This document shows, in pieces, positions 13,243 through 24,660 of a DNA stretch of 64,000 nucleotides (the stretch's first letter is position 1; each line of letters opens with the position of its first letter). Where the stretch lies: positions 52,569,001-52,633,000 of the forward strand of contig NC_071669.1 of assembly GCF_028554725.1 (NCBI RefSeq). The letters are read 5' to 3'. The notes under the pieces are model-generated. The model did no database searches and had not been told where the DNA came from. It saw only the letters and a program-made list of their open reading frames with translations. Source of the stretch: Zeugodacus cucurbitae. Lineage: Eukaryota > Arthropoda > Insecta > Diptera > Tephritidae. The translations under genes and the position numbers were made by a program.

Positions 13243-13530
13243 TTTTTATACTCTCGCAACAAAGTTGCTACGAGAGTATTATAGTTTTGTCCACATAACG
13301 GTTGGTTGTAAGTCCTAAAACTAAACGACTTAGATATAGGGTTATATATATCAAAATGATCAGGGTGACGAGAAAAGTTCAAATCCGGATGCCTGTCTGT
13401 CCGTCCGTCCGTGCAAGCTGTAACTTGAGTAAAAATTAAGGTTAAGTTCGAAAATGGGCGTAATCGGACCACTGCCACGCCCACAAAATGGCGAAAACCG
13501 AAAACATTTAAAGTGCCATATATATATATA
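13243..13530 (+). mobile_element. INE-1-like element, 5' part (split by RTE insertion)
   Basis: Begins with TTTTTATACTCTCGCAAC and its imperfect inverted partner GTTGCTACGAGAGTAT, then the ACATAACGGTTGGTTGTAAG block, the TGTCCGTCCGTCCG run, ACTGCCACGCCCAC and AAATGGCGAAAACCGAAAAC. It breaks off after AAAGTGCCATA, where the RTE copy begins. The same element resumes at about 14978. Confidence 0.85.
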
Positions 13531-14977
13531 TTTGGCGTAGGAACCGCTTTAAGCGATTATAGCCGAATCCACCAGTGCGCGCCACTCATTCCTCCTTTTT
13601 GCTTTTTGGCGCCAACTGGAAACACCAAGTGAAGCCAGGTCACTTTGCACTTGGTCTTTCCACCGGAGTGGAGGTCGTCCTCTTCCGCGGCTTCCTCCAG
13701 CGGGTACTGCATCGAATACTTTCAGAGCTGGAGTGTTTTCTTCCATCCGTACAACATGACCTAGCCAGCGTAGCCGCTGTCTTTTTATTCGCTGAACTAT
13801 GTCAATGTCGTCGTATAAATCGTACAGCTCATCGTTCCATCGTCTGCGGTATTCGCCGTTGCCAATGTTTAGAGGACCATAAATCTTGCGCAAAACCTTT
13901 CTCTCGAAAACCCCAAGAGTCGTCTCATCGGATGATGTCATCGTCCACGCTTTAGCGCCATACAACAGGACGGGAATAATGAGCGACTTATAGAGTTTGA
14001 TTTTGGTTCGTCGAGAGAGGACTTTACTTTTCAATTGCCTACTCAGTCCAAAGTAGCACCTGTTGGCAAGAGTGATTCTGCGTTGGATTTCAAGGCTGAC
14101 ATTGTTGGTGTTGTTAATGCTGGTTCCCAGATAAACGAAATTATCTACAACTTCAAAGTTATGACTGTCAACAGTGACGTGGGAGCCAAGACGCGAGTGC
14201 GCTGACTGTTTGTTTGATGACAGGAGATATTTCGTCTTGTCCTCATTCACCAGTCTGGAAAACGCAGAACAAACGGCGCGATTGTTGCTTCCGATGATAT
14301 CAATATCATCGGCATACGCCAGGAGCTGTACACTCTTGTAGAAGATTGTACCTTCTCGGTTTAGCTCTGCAGCTCTTATTATTTTCTCCAGCATCAGGTT
14401 AAAGAAATCACACGAGAGTGAGTCACCTTGTCTGAAGCCTCGTTTGGTATCGAACGGCTCGGAGAGGTCCTTCCCGATCCTGACGGAGCTTTTGGTGTTG
14501 CTCAACGTCAGCTTACATAGCCGTATTAGTTTTGCAGGGATACCAAATTCAGACATCGCGGCATAAAGGCAGCTCCTTTTCGTGCTATCGAAGGCAGCTT
14601 TAAAATCGATAAAAAGATGGTGAGTATCGATTCTTCTCTCTCGGGTCTTTTCCAAGATTTGGCGCATTGTGAATATCTGGTCAGTTGTCGATTTTCCAGG
14701 TCTAAAGCCACACTGATAAGGTCCAATCAGTTCGTTGACGGTGGGCTTTAGTCTTTCACACAATACGCTCGACAAAACCTTATATGCGATATTGAGGAGA
14801 CTTATACCACGGTAGTTGGCGCAGATTGTGGGGTCTCCCTTCTTATGGATTGGGCAGAGCACACTAAGATCCCAATCGTCAGGCATGCTTTCTTCCGACC
14901 ATATTCTACAAAGAAGCTGATGCATGCACCTTATTAGTTCTTCGCCGCCGTATTTGAATAGCTCGGCTATAGCTAAG
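13531..14977 (-). mobile_element. 5'-truncated RTE-like non-LTR retrotransposon
   Basis: A minus-strand insertion inside the INE-1-like element. The 3' end is at 13531-13550, with the family end GCGGTTCCTACGCCAAATA followed by an AT repeat tail; similar ends occur at 32.1 and 42.6 kb. The 5' end lies near 14977, just before the frame reads AELFKYGGEE, so the endonuclease domain and the start of the reverse transcriptase are missing, which is typical of incomplete target-primed reverse transcription. No clear target-site duplication was found. Confidence 0.85.
13549..14925 (-). CDS. reverse transcriptase ORF of RTE-like element (5'-truncated)
   Basis: Open for 458 codons from an internal ATG to a stop 18 bp short of the element's 3' end. 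It would be an RNA-dependent DNA polymerase for target-primed reverse transcription. Visible landmarks are NYRGISLLN at residues 37-45, GFRPGKSTTDQ at 73-83, the first catalytic Asp in FIDFKAAFDS (D107), GFRQGDSLSCD at 163-173 and the YADD box at 204-207. The C-terminal part holds GRGRPPLRWKDQV. The open frame continues upstream of the ATG to the truncation point, so the ATG is simply internal. Compared with the copy at 28.4 kb it lacks 30 nt after CSAFSRL, an in-frame loss of about 10 residues just beyond the YADD region. With no endonuclease it is not expected to be autonomous. The RTE clade is recognised from motif wording; assignment to a named family needs a search. Confidence 0.85.
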   Translation of the reverse strand: MHQLLCRIWSEESMPDDWDLSVLCPIHKKGDPTICANYRGISLLNIAYKVLSSVLCERLKPTVNELIGPYQCGFRPGKSTTDQIFTMRQILEKTRERRIDTHHLFIDFKAAFDSTKRSCLYAAMSEFGIPAKLIRLCKLTLSNTKSSVRIGKDLSEPFDTKRGFRQGDSLSCDFFNLMLEKIIRAAELNREGTIFYKSVQLLAYADDIDIIGSNNRAVCSAFSRLVNEDKTKYLLSSNKQSAHSRLGSHVTVDSHNFEVVDNFVYLGTSINNTNNVSLEIQRRITLANRCYFGLSRQLKSKVLSRRTKIKLYKSLIIPVLLYGAKAWTMTSSDETTLGVFERKVLRKIYGPLNIGNGEYRRRWNDELYDLYDDIDIVQRIKRQRLRWLGHVVRMEENTPALKVFDAVPAGGSRGRGRPPLRWKDQVQSDLASLGVSSWRQKAKRRNEWRALVDSAIIA

Positions 14978-15741
14978 CTATAAATTTGGTTGGTAAATTT
15001 GGAAGGATCGCACTAGGAAGGGTCATATGTGGATGTATTTTTTTTTGGGGAAGTGGGCGTGGCTCACTGGCCTCCCCCTACTAAGTTTTTTGTACATATC
15101 TCGCAAGCCACTAAAGGTATATCAAGGAAACTTTCTAGAGTCGTTTCTTTTACGAAAAACGCCAGAAACACTAAATTTCACATAAGAAATAGCAGATGGA
15201 AGCTACACTCAGATTTTTTTACAAAATGGAAAATGGGCGTGGCATCGCCCACTTATGGGTCAAAAACCATATCTCAGGAACTACTTGACCGATTTCAATG
15301 AAACTTGGTTTGTAATAGTTTCTTTACATCCCAATAATATGTTGTGAAAATAGGCCAAATCGCTTCACAACCACGCCTACTTCCTATATACCAGAACTTT
15401 GAAGACAATCTGAATCGTTTACTGTACAATATATAAAGTAAGCACTAGTGAAGATATCGGTGCAGAACTTGCACAAATACTATGTTAATAGTGTGGCAGC
15501 CCCATTCTAAAAATCGCCGAAATCGGACCATAGGTTGTCAAGGCCCCATATATCGAACATGAGGACCTCGGTACTTCTAACCTAATATTAGGGTTTCCAA
15601 CTTTCAATGGACTTTATACAATATATATGACGAATATGTGTGTCAAAATGTGTAGTATATAATATTAAAAAAGTTAAATAAATAAATTGCGAGAGTATAA
15701 AATGTTCGGTTACACCCGAACTTAGCCCTTCCTTACTTGTT
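14978..15741 (+). mobile_element. INE-1-like element, 3' part
   Basis: Continues the element interrupted at 13530: CTAAGCTATAAAT, GGATCGCACTAGGAAGG, AAGTGGGCGTGG, AAATGGGCGTGGCATCGCCC and CAAAAACCATATCTCAGGAA. It ends with the family 3' end: AAATTGCGAGAGTATAAAAT, then the hairpin GTTCGG-TTACAC-CCGAAC (6-bp stem, 6-nt loop), then TTAGCCCTTCCTTACTTGTT. Compared with the copy at 52.5 kb about 130 bp in the middle is missing. Confidence 0.85.
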
Positions 15742-17540
15742 TATTTTAAATATTTAACGGTATATCCAAAACGATAAATATTTCGGGAAAATTAACCTTT
15801 CTGAAGCAAATAATTTTGAATTATAGTTTTGAATGACAGAAGTTATCAATTTGCCGCTATATATTCAAAAGTCGTTTTTCTGAACATCTTCACATAGAAT
15901 TTAAAAATAAAAAATTCAAACATTTATTACCAAAGCCACAAGCAAAACAAGACTGTTCTGATGATTCTGAGGCTGAAAATTCTGAGCATTGCAGGAATTT
16001 TACTACTCTTCGAACTTGGAAGAAGGTTGAAGTCGACTAAAATACACCTACATGGGCAAGTTTGAGAGAAAGAATAATTTAAATGCATAAAGTGGGTTAC
16101 CCTTATAATTAAATTAGAACCACTTTCTCCGAAAAAACGGTTTAATTTTATACCTTAGCGCATACTTTTGGTATATTTAGCACAGTAAGCTATACCTCGA
16201 AAATAACTATACTAAACCCTATTTAAAAAATAAATAATTGGCAACCCTAATCATATATCAGCATAATTTTTATAGTGAACAAAAAGTATTTTTAACTTGG
16301 GCAACTAGCGCATACAGTAATGTATGCAAATGTTTACGAAATATAGGTAAATACAAAAGGCTGGCAACGCTTTGAGCAATGCTTAAATTATATCGGCACT
16401 TAAGGCACACCATTATTATTGTTGTTGCAAACGCTTAGCAGCAGCAAGAGCAATGCGCAGCAATACAAAAGGTGTTCATGTGTGTAAGAGCGTATGAGTG
16501 TGCGGGTGGCATTACTGGTTTTCAAGATTACACTTCTTTCCACAATCTGCACTATTTTAGCGCCAAACAAAGCGAAGAGATTTCATTCAACCAGCTATTT
16601 TGGGTACATTTTCGCGCGCCACGAGTGTGTGTGTGTGTGCGTGTAAATTATGTATATGCAAATGTTAGTGGCGCTTTGTGCGCTTGAATAGACGCACAAA
16701 AGTGTTGCTGCGCCGAAACAAGCGAAACGGCATGCAAACAAACAAAGCAGCGAAGAACTGAAAAAGCTTCGGAGGGCACTTACCAAAGTAGCCAACAGGA
16801 AATTACGCTCAATATTCAGTGGCGGTACGCCCAAGTGCGCCATTGACTGAGTGGCTGACGACTGACAAGCTGACTTACTTACTTACTTACTTGCATGGTT
16901 ACGTGAGTTAGCCACGATTTGGCAGCTGTACCTGCTTGAACGCCTCAAAGCAGGCTTTTCTTTTCGTACGCTTTCTACTACTTGTTGTTTTTGTATTTGT
17001 TTTTGTTGTTTTTATTGTACAACCGACATTTGCACAACATAGATTTTGCTAATTTCGTTGATTGTAGACCAAGAGAAGGTCGTCGTGAAAAAAAAGGTTG
17101 AATGCTGAGCTTTCACTGCAAAACGCACGTCAGCACGAGCACACGGACACACACTCCAGCAGCGGCTTTGCTTTCACAATCATATTTGCGCGTTCAAACA
17201 TGCAAAGGACCCAGCGGAACACATTCAAAATCTTTTCCACGTCTATATGTACCGCTACATATATGCGTATGAAAGCATATGCAAATGTGCTCATTAAATG
17301 TTTGCTGGTTATTTGGTTGGTATATTAAACGAAAATGTGCTACTTTTTATAGCCGAAAGCCAAGTTACTACAGTTAGTTTGCACAAGATTCGCAGAAAAA
17401 TGTGTAAATGTGTGTGAAAGAAAGTGAAAGAAGTAAAAAAAATCGTAGGCTGCTTTCAAAATGCGTATGCGTATGCATGTGTGTCTGTGTAAGCTAACGG
17501 TACAGCTAGCAAAAAAAGTTTGTGGTAGTTGAGCGCAAAC
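15742..17540. other. no gene recognised
   Basis: Contains (CTTA)n at about 16873-16892, a GT run at 16625-16643 and TTG runs near 16425 and 16980-17015. The region 16400-17540 is less AT-rich than its flanks and could be regulatory. No coding region is supported. Confidence 0.4.
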
Positions 17541-17610
17541 AAGTCAGCGCATAAAAGGATTTGCTCACGCAATACTATCACGAAGCTGCAAGGTAGATTA
17601 GTGTGGACTT
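17541..17610 (+). promoter_or_regulatory. possible TATA-type core promoter
   Basis: ATAAAAGG at 17551-17558 is followed about 29 bp later by TATCACG, a weak initiator-like match with the A at 17580, and then GGACT at 17605-17609, near the usual downstream element position. No ORF or recognised transcript follows, so this is weak pattern evidence only. Confidence 0.2.
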
Positions 17611-18875
17611 AGTTACACTGAGAGAAAACGTTTGCGAATATTGCTTTGAAACTTTGCAGATTTTCTAAATTTGTTTTATGCTAAAAATAAATGTTTCAGC
17701 TGTTTTAATTAAAATTAAGCAGATAACAGAAATGAATTGCGACTTTTCAAATCAGCTGGCAACGTCTTATTGATTTAAAAATGTTTCTAATAAAACTTTA
17801 TTTATTTTATAATAATTAGTGATCAATTGATACAGCTATTTAATTGAAAACAGTATTTTCAATAATAATTTTTTTTAAATTCTAACCATCTGGCAACGCC
17901 AAATAGACATTTTTTCAATAAACATACATAATTCATACTTAGATATAGGCTCATTCGACAAATATAATATTGTTTAAATGAAGAAAAATACTTTATCCGA
18001 TAGATGGCGCCACTGTTGATATCTTACAAATCGGGTAAATAATGCTAAATTTTATAAATTTTTGGACAAAATCTTTTACTAAATGAAACATAAACATGTT
18101 TGCTATATTTTTTTAATTCACATGAAAACATAGGACAAAGGCAATTGAAAATAGTTTGGGGAAAGATTGCCACTTGTCAAAAGAATGTATGAAACAATGG
18201 TTCCCTTCTATATTCGTAATATTTTTTCAGTCTATTGTAAATACCTAAACTTGTTTCATATAAATATGGCCTAAATTTAAAACAGTTTTAGATTTCATGA
18301 AAAAACTTCGTATTTAAATTATGTGGCAACTCTTCTTTTGTTTAATTTCTAACATCTCGATAATTTCGTCTCAAGATTTATACGCTTTTTATCATTGTTT
18401 CATGATTCTTAACTATCTGGTAAACCAATAATCCACTCAAAATATCTAATATCAGCAACAGTTTCTGGGAGATTTTTTGTATAAGTCTACTTTATGCCTT
18501 TATTCTGCTTGTCACGATTGTCTCATGTCTCTAATTGTCACAATTGTGAATTAGTGACTCTGTTAGTCAGGATGTATCATTTTCGTATTTTAATAGAGAC
18601 AGTCTCGAAAATATTCGACAAATAGCGTAGTGAAAAGAAGGGCAAGCAATCAGTTGCTTAGTTTAGCTGGTTATTCGTTTATAGCAAATCACAAAATAAA
18701 AACTAATATTGCTCAATTCGAAATGAGACAAACTCACTAAAATAGCAAAAAGTCGCTAAAAAGATTTCACCACATAGAATACCGGAATTAATCACCACTG
18801 CTCTATTCATAAATGCAAAGTTTGGGACTTGTGACGGATAGATCCGATTGATTTTTTTATAGAAATTTATATATC
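17611..18875. other. no gene recognised
   Basis: AT-rich DNA in which TGGCAAC recurs (near 17757, 17892 and 18324), along with a GATGGCGCC patch at 18003. These could be scraps of old elements, but no boundaries are visible. Confidence 0.4.
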
Positions 18876-19292
18876 ACTAAGGTCCTCTCTCGACGAACCA
18901 AAATCAAACTCTATAAGGCGCATAACATTCCCGTCCTGCTTTATGGCGCAGAAGCGTGGACGATGTCAACATCAGATGAGACGACCCTAGGAGTTTTCGA
19001 GAGGAACTGGTTCTCAGAACATTGGCAACGACGATTACCGCAGATGAAGGAACGATGAGCTGTATGAGTTATACGAAGACATTGACATAGTTCAGCGAAT
19101 AAAAAGACAGCGTCTACGCTGACTCAGTTATGTTGTCCGAATGAAAGAAAACACTCCAGCCCTGAAAGTGTTCGATGCAGTACCCGCCGGAGAAAGCCGA
19201 GGAAGGGGAAGGTGGAGAGCGACCTGGTTACACTTGGGATCTCCAACTGGCGCCGAACTGCGAAGGAAATAGAGGAGTGGCGCGCTATAATG
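18876..19292 (+). pseudogene. RTE-like retrotransposon 3' remnant
   Basis: Plus strand. It begins within the segment reading LSRRTKIKLYK and continues as NIPVLLYGAEAWTMSTSDET and LGVFER, which correspond to residues about 290-350 of the 458-codon ORF at 13.5 kb. Frameshifts follow, then a shortened version of the C-terminal segment, where the RGRPPLRWKDQV stretch is largely deleted, ending near GGAGTGGCGCGCTATAATGC. It is a dead 5'-truncated copy. Confidence 0.8.
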
Positions 19293-21349
19293 CATAGATA
19301 TGCTGAGTATAAGTTCTCCCTTTCATATAGGGTTGCTGTTTTATTTAATATATTTTACTCGTATTATACGATTTGGAAAGATGTCCTATGATAGATTGGT
19401 CAAAACTTTAATTCTTATTGTAACTTATAACTTCGGTGTTGTAATATTAATTAATGTTTTTCATCAATTTGGGAATTGCAAATTGATAAATGTTGCTTAT
19501 AAGAAATAATATTTTCTTCGTTATTATTTTTCCAAATAATGTCCGAAGTCAGCAGTATATATATTGATTATGTATTTCAATCTACATTTTGAAAATCTTA
19601 ATTAGCTGGGTACAACTTGTCTGAAGAATTTTGAGTCTTCTAATTCGAAGACAAGAAATCAGTGATATATTCTAAAGGTCTATTAATATTCAAAATTCAA
19701 AATTTTTGTTAAAAAAGATCTTGGTTTCTGTTGTCATTATCAGTATCAGAGAACCCTTTAATGTCAAACTGGAGTAATCTATATCAAAACCTTCACCTCT
19801 GAACGCTGTACAGAGCTGTGGTTTCGTAAATTCGAACAATGATCTTTTCGCTCGGCAATTTACATATGTACGTTAAAACAATCCAAATATAAATAGTTCA
19901 TTTTCGAACTGAGAGTACTTTTTACAAGTGTCTTTTGAAAGAGAGTTTCTTTTCAAGTTCTTGTACTCAGATTCGGCTCAAACCTTGAATGAAGAACATG
20001 AACATGAAATCTTCAGTACGAAAATTATCTCTTTCAAGTTCGAAGTATTGTCTACTGGAACTAAATAACGCACTTTTAAAAACTCAATGAAACTAATCTA
20101 ATATCAGATGATATAACAAAATATACTATTTACAACCCCCAAAAAACTCTCACTGTATGTGCGTTGGTGCGGTGTTTACACAACAACCGCATTTACTAAG
20201 TATTAAGTACATATTAGTACAAGAGCAAGACGACGGCGACGCCGACCCCAAAAGCATGCAAATAGGCACACTTGTGCCGTTAACCATTCACAACAATCTG
20301 GGCATAACGGCATTTACACATGCTTACTTGCCTGCTCAACGGCGCTTGCATACTTGGCGAACAACAACAACAAGCATTAGAATAAACAACTAACTAACGG
20401 TACAGTATATTTACTCCATTTAGCCTATGCTAATACAACTGCAACAACAACACACTTGACTACAAAACTACCACTTAAGAAAATTCTATAAAAAAGGTAA
20501 GGGTATTTCTTACAGCTATAGGCTGCGAACAACAACAACAACGAATGCAAGCAAATTGTATACATTTGTGTACTCTAGAGGGGGCAGAGGTGTATAAATC
20601 GGAAATATATATATATACAGTTATGAATGTGTGTTGCCAGACTACCTTGACGATTAAACGGTGCGCGTTGGCAATCAACATGTTCATGTTGCACGCCACA
20701 CTTAGGTGCGTATTAGTTTGATTGTATACATGAATGTATGTGTGTATGTATGTAAGTGGGCCATAGGCTAAAATACAAGGTCTCCACCAACGCTTTTAAT
20801 GTGTTTTCCTATGCATAAGTTTACAAGCATTTATAGCGTAAGCTCGGTCTATTAAGCCAACAAGTTTCCTTCTGCGATTGGTATTTATAAATAACTGTTT
20901 GTATTACCTTATAGTGTGTGTATTCTAAGGGGGTTGTTGGTAGTTTATTTTTATTTGATTTGAACTTTGAGGAATGATACTTTTACTGCTTTAGTTTTTT
21001 GTTATTTACATACATTAACAGGAAAGGCTAATAAATCCGTTTTTATTACCTTGTAATAAGCCGAAAACGTAAATTTACCGTAAGCGATTCGAAAATGTCT
21101 TGAAGAAGGAATAGGCAAGAGGTCGTAAATAAATTGATATAAAACGTAGGCGAAAGAAATATGCAAATCAAAATGTATTATATAAGAAAGTAATTTATTA
21201 ATTTGAGAAATTACCCTGTAAATATGTAGGTGTGATTGAAACGTTAGATGGCGCTGTTGTCGAATCGGTAATAATATGAATTTTAAGGGGATAAAAATAA
21301 ATATAAAATATATATATTTTTTATATTTTCGGTGAGAAATTACTCTTAG
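19293..21349. other. no gene recognised
   Basis: AT-rich sequence with a GC-richer stretch at about 20150-20700 that has CAA/ACA-rich runs (20355-20375, 20435-20455, 20525-20545). The longest frames (about 75-78 codons) resemble nothing known. A TATG-rich run lies at 20730-20755. Confidence 0.4.
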
Positions 21350-23226
21350 GCACTGGGTTCTTCAAGTTCGATATCAGGAACCTTGAAAAGTTATAGTCCG
21401 ATCTCGTAAATTTTTCCACAAGTGATGTTACAGTATTTGTGTAAAATTTCGTTCCTCTATCTTCATTGGATCCTATTGTATATATTATAAAGTGAAGGAA
21501 TCAGGTGGAATTTAAAATTGAGTTATATGGGAAGTAGGCGTGGTAATGAACCGATTTCACCTATATTCGCCCGTCCGTGTCATCATATATCGAATTTCAT
21601 TGAAATCGGTCGAGCAGTTTGAGAGATATGGGTTTTGATCCATAATTTTTTCTGAGAAAACTTTTGAATTTATTGATCAAAAATTTATACACATATTATG
21701 GTATCTTTTAACTATATTTTAAGACTTAGTACTAGTAAAAATATTTATTTGAAAAAGAGCTACAGCTGATCTCCAGGAGCTCCTCTCAAAAAAGACGTTT
21801 TGCGGTGACCACTATATCTCGGAACTGGCTCATCCGAAATTAAAAAACCAAACAGATTTCGTTAAAATAATGTTAAATCTAGTAATTAATCGAAGGAATA
21901 AGCAAAATAAAATTTTTTGAAATGGCGGTTTCTCAAAAAAAAAATCGATTTTTCACCGAAATTTCGGCCTTAAATTGTTTATAAAAAAAAAATATTTATC
22001 GGAGAGAAAAAATCTTCGATTAATTTCTAAAAAATATATTTAAGAAGGTCGTGTTAAAATTTGAGACTAATCGGTCTAGCCGTTTTCGAGTAATGTTGGT
22101 CACCGACTTTGAAAACACCATTTTGAGAAAAACGCGTTTAAAGTTTGGACCTTGTACTTCCAAGCACTCTGAAACGCCTTTTCAAATTTTTCATTTGCTT
22201 GTAACTTTGAAAATATTCACCGGAACGATATGAAATTTTCTGTGTGTATTCTTAAATATATGTACATTAAGAAAATGAAATAAAAAAAATCGATTTTTTG
22301 AAAATTCTAACTGTATATAACCCCTTAAATCTGAGTGCAGCTTTTTTCTGCCATTTCTTATGTAAAATTTAGTGTTTCTGATGTTTTTTTTAGTGAGTTA
22401 ACACACTTTTAATAATTTTCAACATAACCTTTATATGGGAGGTGGGCGTGGTTATTATCCGATTTCTTTCATTTTCTGTATAAGGAAATGGCTAAAAGAA
22501 ACGACTGCAGAAAATTTGGTTTATATGTCTTTATTGGCTTGCGAAATATATAAAAAAAAAACCTATTTAAGGACGGAGCCACGCCCACTTAAAAAAGGTT
22601 ACATCCAAATATGACTTTCCCTAATGTGATCCTCTGTACCGAATACTGCTGTCATAACTTTATTTGTGGCTTAGTTATGACACTTTATATTTTGGTTTTC
22701 GCCATTTTATGGGCGCGGCAATTATCCGATATCACTAACTCGTTTAATTACTGTGGAACTTCCATAACTTGAACTTCTCTAAGTCGAAGGTCTTCATAAC
22801 TCGAACTTTTGAATTAGCAATAGCGTTTAGAAATCAAATATCATATAAATTTCCATCCATAACTCAAAATCAATAAACTCGAAGTTCTCCTTTACTCAAA
22901 CTCTTGAAGTGACAATTGAAGACAAATTTCATACAAATTTCCTTCCATAAATCGAACTTTTCGACCAGGGCATAATACAAAATTTAAAATTTTACTATCG
23001 AGACAGAATTTTAAAAGAGTCCATCTAAATAATTAAAACTGGGTATAAATCTATATTTTACAGCCTTTTGACAAATTATATGTTTCAATGAAAATTCCAT
23101 AACACGAAGTCTCTCTAACTCGATTTTTTTTTTTTTTGTGGATTATGGTATATAGTTTACAAACAACCGTTATGTGATCAAAACTTTAATACTCTCTTTT
23201 ACAACTTTGTTACGAGAGTATAAAAA
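21350..23226 (-). mobile_element. INE-1-like element carrying a foreign insert
   Basis: Minus orientation. The 5' end near 23226 reads, inverted, TATACTCTCGTAACAAAGTT and then the CACATAACGGTTGTTTGTAA block. GGAGGTGGGCGTGG, GGAGCCACGCCCAC and GGAAGTAGGCGTGGTAATGA are present. The GTGGGCGATGCCACGCCC segment that should follow GATCCATAA is missing, replaced by about 680 bp of unrelated DNA (21643-22325). The 3' hairpin is absent. Confidence 0.75.
21643..22325. other. unidentified AT-rich insert within the INE-1-like element
   Basis: Starts near TTTTTTCTGAGAAAACTTTT and ends with TATAACCCCTT just before the element resumes at AAATCTGAGTGCAGC. It holds phrases such as ATATCTCGGAACTGGCTCAT and ACTCGAAAACGGCTAGACCG (inverted), and several A- and T-runs next to ATCGATTTTT. 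No ORF above 60 codons and no clear terminal inverted repeats were seen. It may be a MITE or part of another dispersed noncoding repeat. Confidence 0.45.
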
Positions 23227-24149
23227 GTTGTGATAAAATAAAGACAACGGACAGATATAAAATTAGACTTCTTCACCATAATTGAACATACTTTTGGGTG
23301 AAACAAAAGGCTATTGACCGTCTTTTTAAAATTTAGGGCAAGCAAGAAGCATTTTAAAAAACCAAAGATCCCTAAAACACATTTATTGTTCATTTACAAT
23401 TGAATATATAATCTACATATAAATAAAATATTTCCCACTTATTCATTTTCAAACATTTCTTCAACCGATATTAAAGCGATTTGTATTGTGAAAGTACCTA
23501 CCTTAACAAACCAACCTCCTTCATACTCAAAACCCACTACTTTACCAACTATTGTACACAAACCACAAAGGGTCTCCACACACAAGTATTCTAATAAATA
23601 TTCAAGCTCATTATTACTGCAGTCATGCAAACCAAATTTCGCATGCAGTGCAAAAAATTGCCTAATCAGCAAACGGGTTTTTTTTTGTTGCTACAGTTAA
23701 CGGTAACTTAACAATGGAAATAGACTACTTAAAATGCAAACTCGTGCAATGTGCGCCTATTTGTGCTCGCCAAATTTGTGGTTGTCAACACCACATATTA
23801 TCGACAAAGTGCAACCGCAGTCGTAACCGCAAAAGGGCACTTCAATGTCATAATGAGTGCAACATTTGCAACAATTCACATAAAACATAAATACAAAGTG
23901 GCATTATAGACATGCAATCGTCATTTGTTGGTGTTTTTTTTTTTTTGTTTGCAGATTACAAGTTATTAGCTGCTAATGGCGCAGTTGATAACTGTAATAT
24001 AGTGTGCACTAATTTTATGCATATGTTGCATGTAATGCGGTGGTGGTAGGCAGAAGAGATTGCCACTACTGATTTCTCAATTTTCTATTTAAAATTTTTC
24101 GTGCTGAATATAGACTATATTATAAAGGTAATGATTTTAATTTTTTTAT
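23227..24149. other. no gene recognised
   Basis: Short overlapping frames at 23439-23700 on both strands have no known motif. A T-run lies at 23935-23946. Composition becomes less AT-rich at 23480-23900. Confidence 0.4.
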
Positions 24150-24660
24150 AAATTTATTGGTAATGGTAATGTTAATTGTAATGGTAATAGTAGTGGTTGT
24201 GGTAATGGTAATTGTAATGGTAATGGTAATGGTAATGGTAATTGTGATGGTAATGGTAATGTTAATGGTATTGAATGGAATTTATATTGATATTGGTAAT
24301 GATGTAAGTATTGGTATTGATATCGCTATTAATATTTGTTATGGCCTTGGCATTGGTAATGGTACTCGTATTAGTATTGGTAATGGTACTTCGTATTAGT
24401 ACTATACTTGGTATAGTTAGTTATTGGTATTGGTATTAGGTACTGGATTGATTTGTATTAATATTGGTATTGGTATTAGTATTGGTATTGGTATAGGTAA
24501 TGGTATTGATTTTAGTATTGGTATTAGTATTGGTGTTAATATTGGTATTGGTAATGTTATCCGTATTGGTAATGGTGTTGATAATGGTATTTGTATTGTC
24601 GCTAGTAATGGTATTTAAAATGGTATTTAAAATGGTATTTGTATTGGTATTGCTGTTAGA
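24150..24660 (+). repeat. degenerate hexanucleotide array, GGTAAT/GGTATT orientation
   Basis: About 500 bp of imperfect six-base units, mostly GGTAAT in the first 110 bp and GGTATT/GGTATA later. Single-base variation is frequent but the 6-bp phase is largely kept. All frames that stay open give Val-Met, Gly-Ile or Gly-Asn runs, which are products of the repeat and not proteins. Arrays of the opposite orientation lie at 25.9 and 29.5 kb. Confidence 0.9.

Noticed and set aside
13575..13955. 126-codon plus-strand ORF opposite the RTE-like RT
   Set aside because: Shadow of the coding strand; the minus strand shows the RT motifs.
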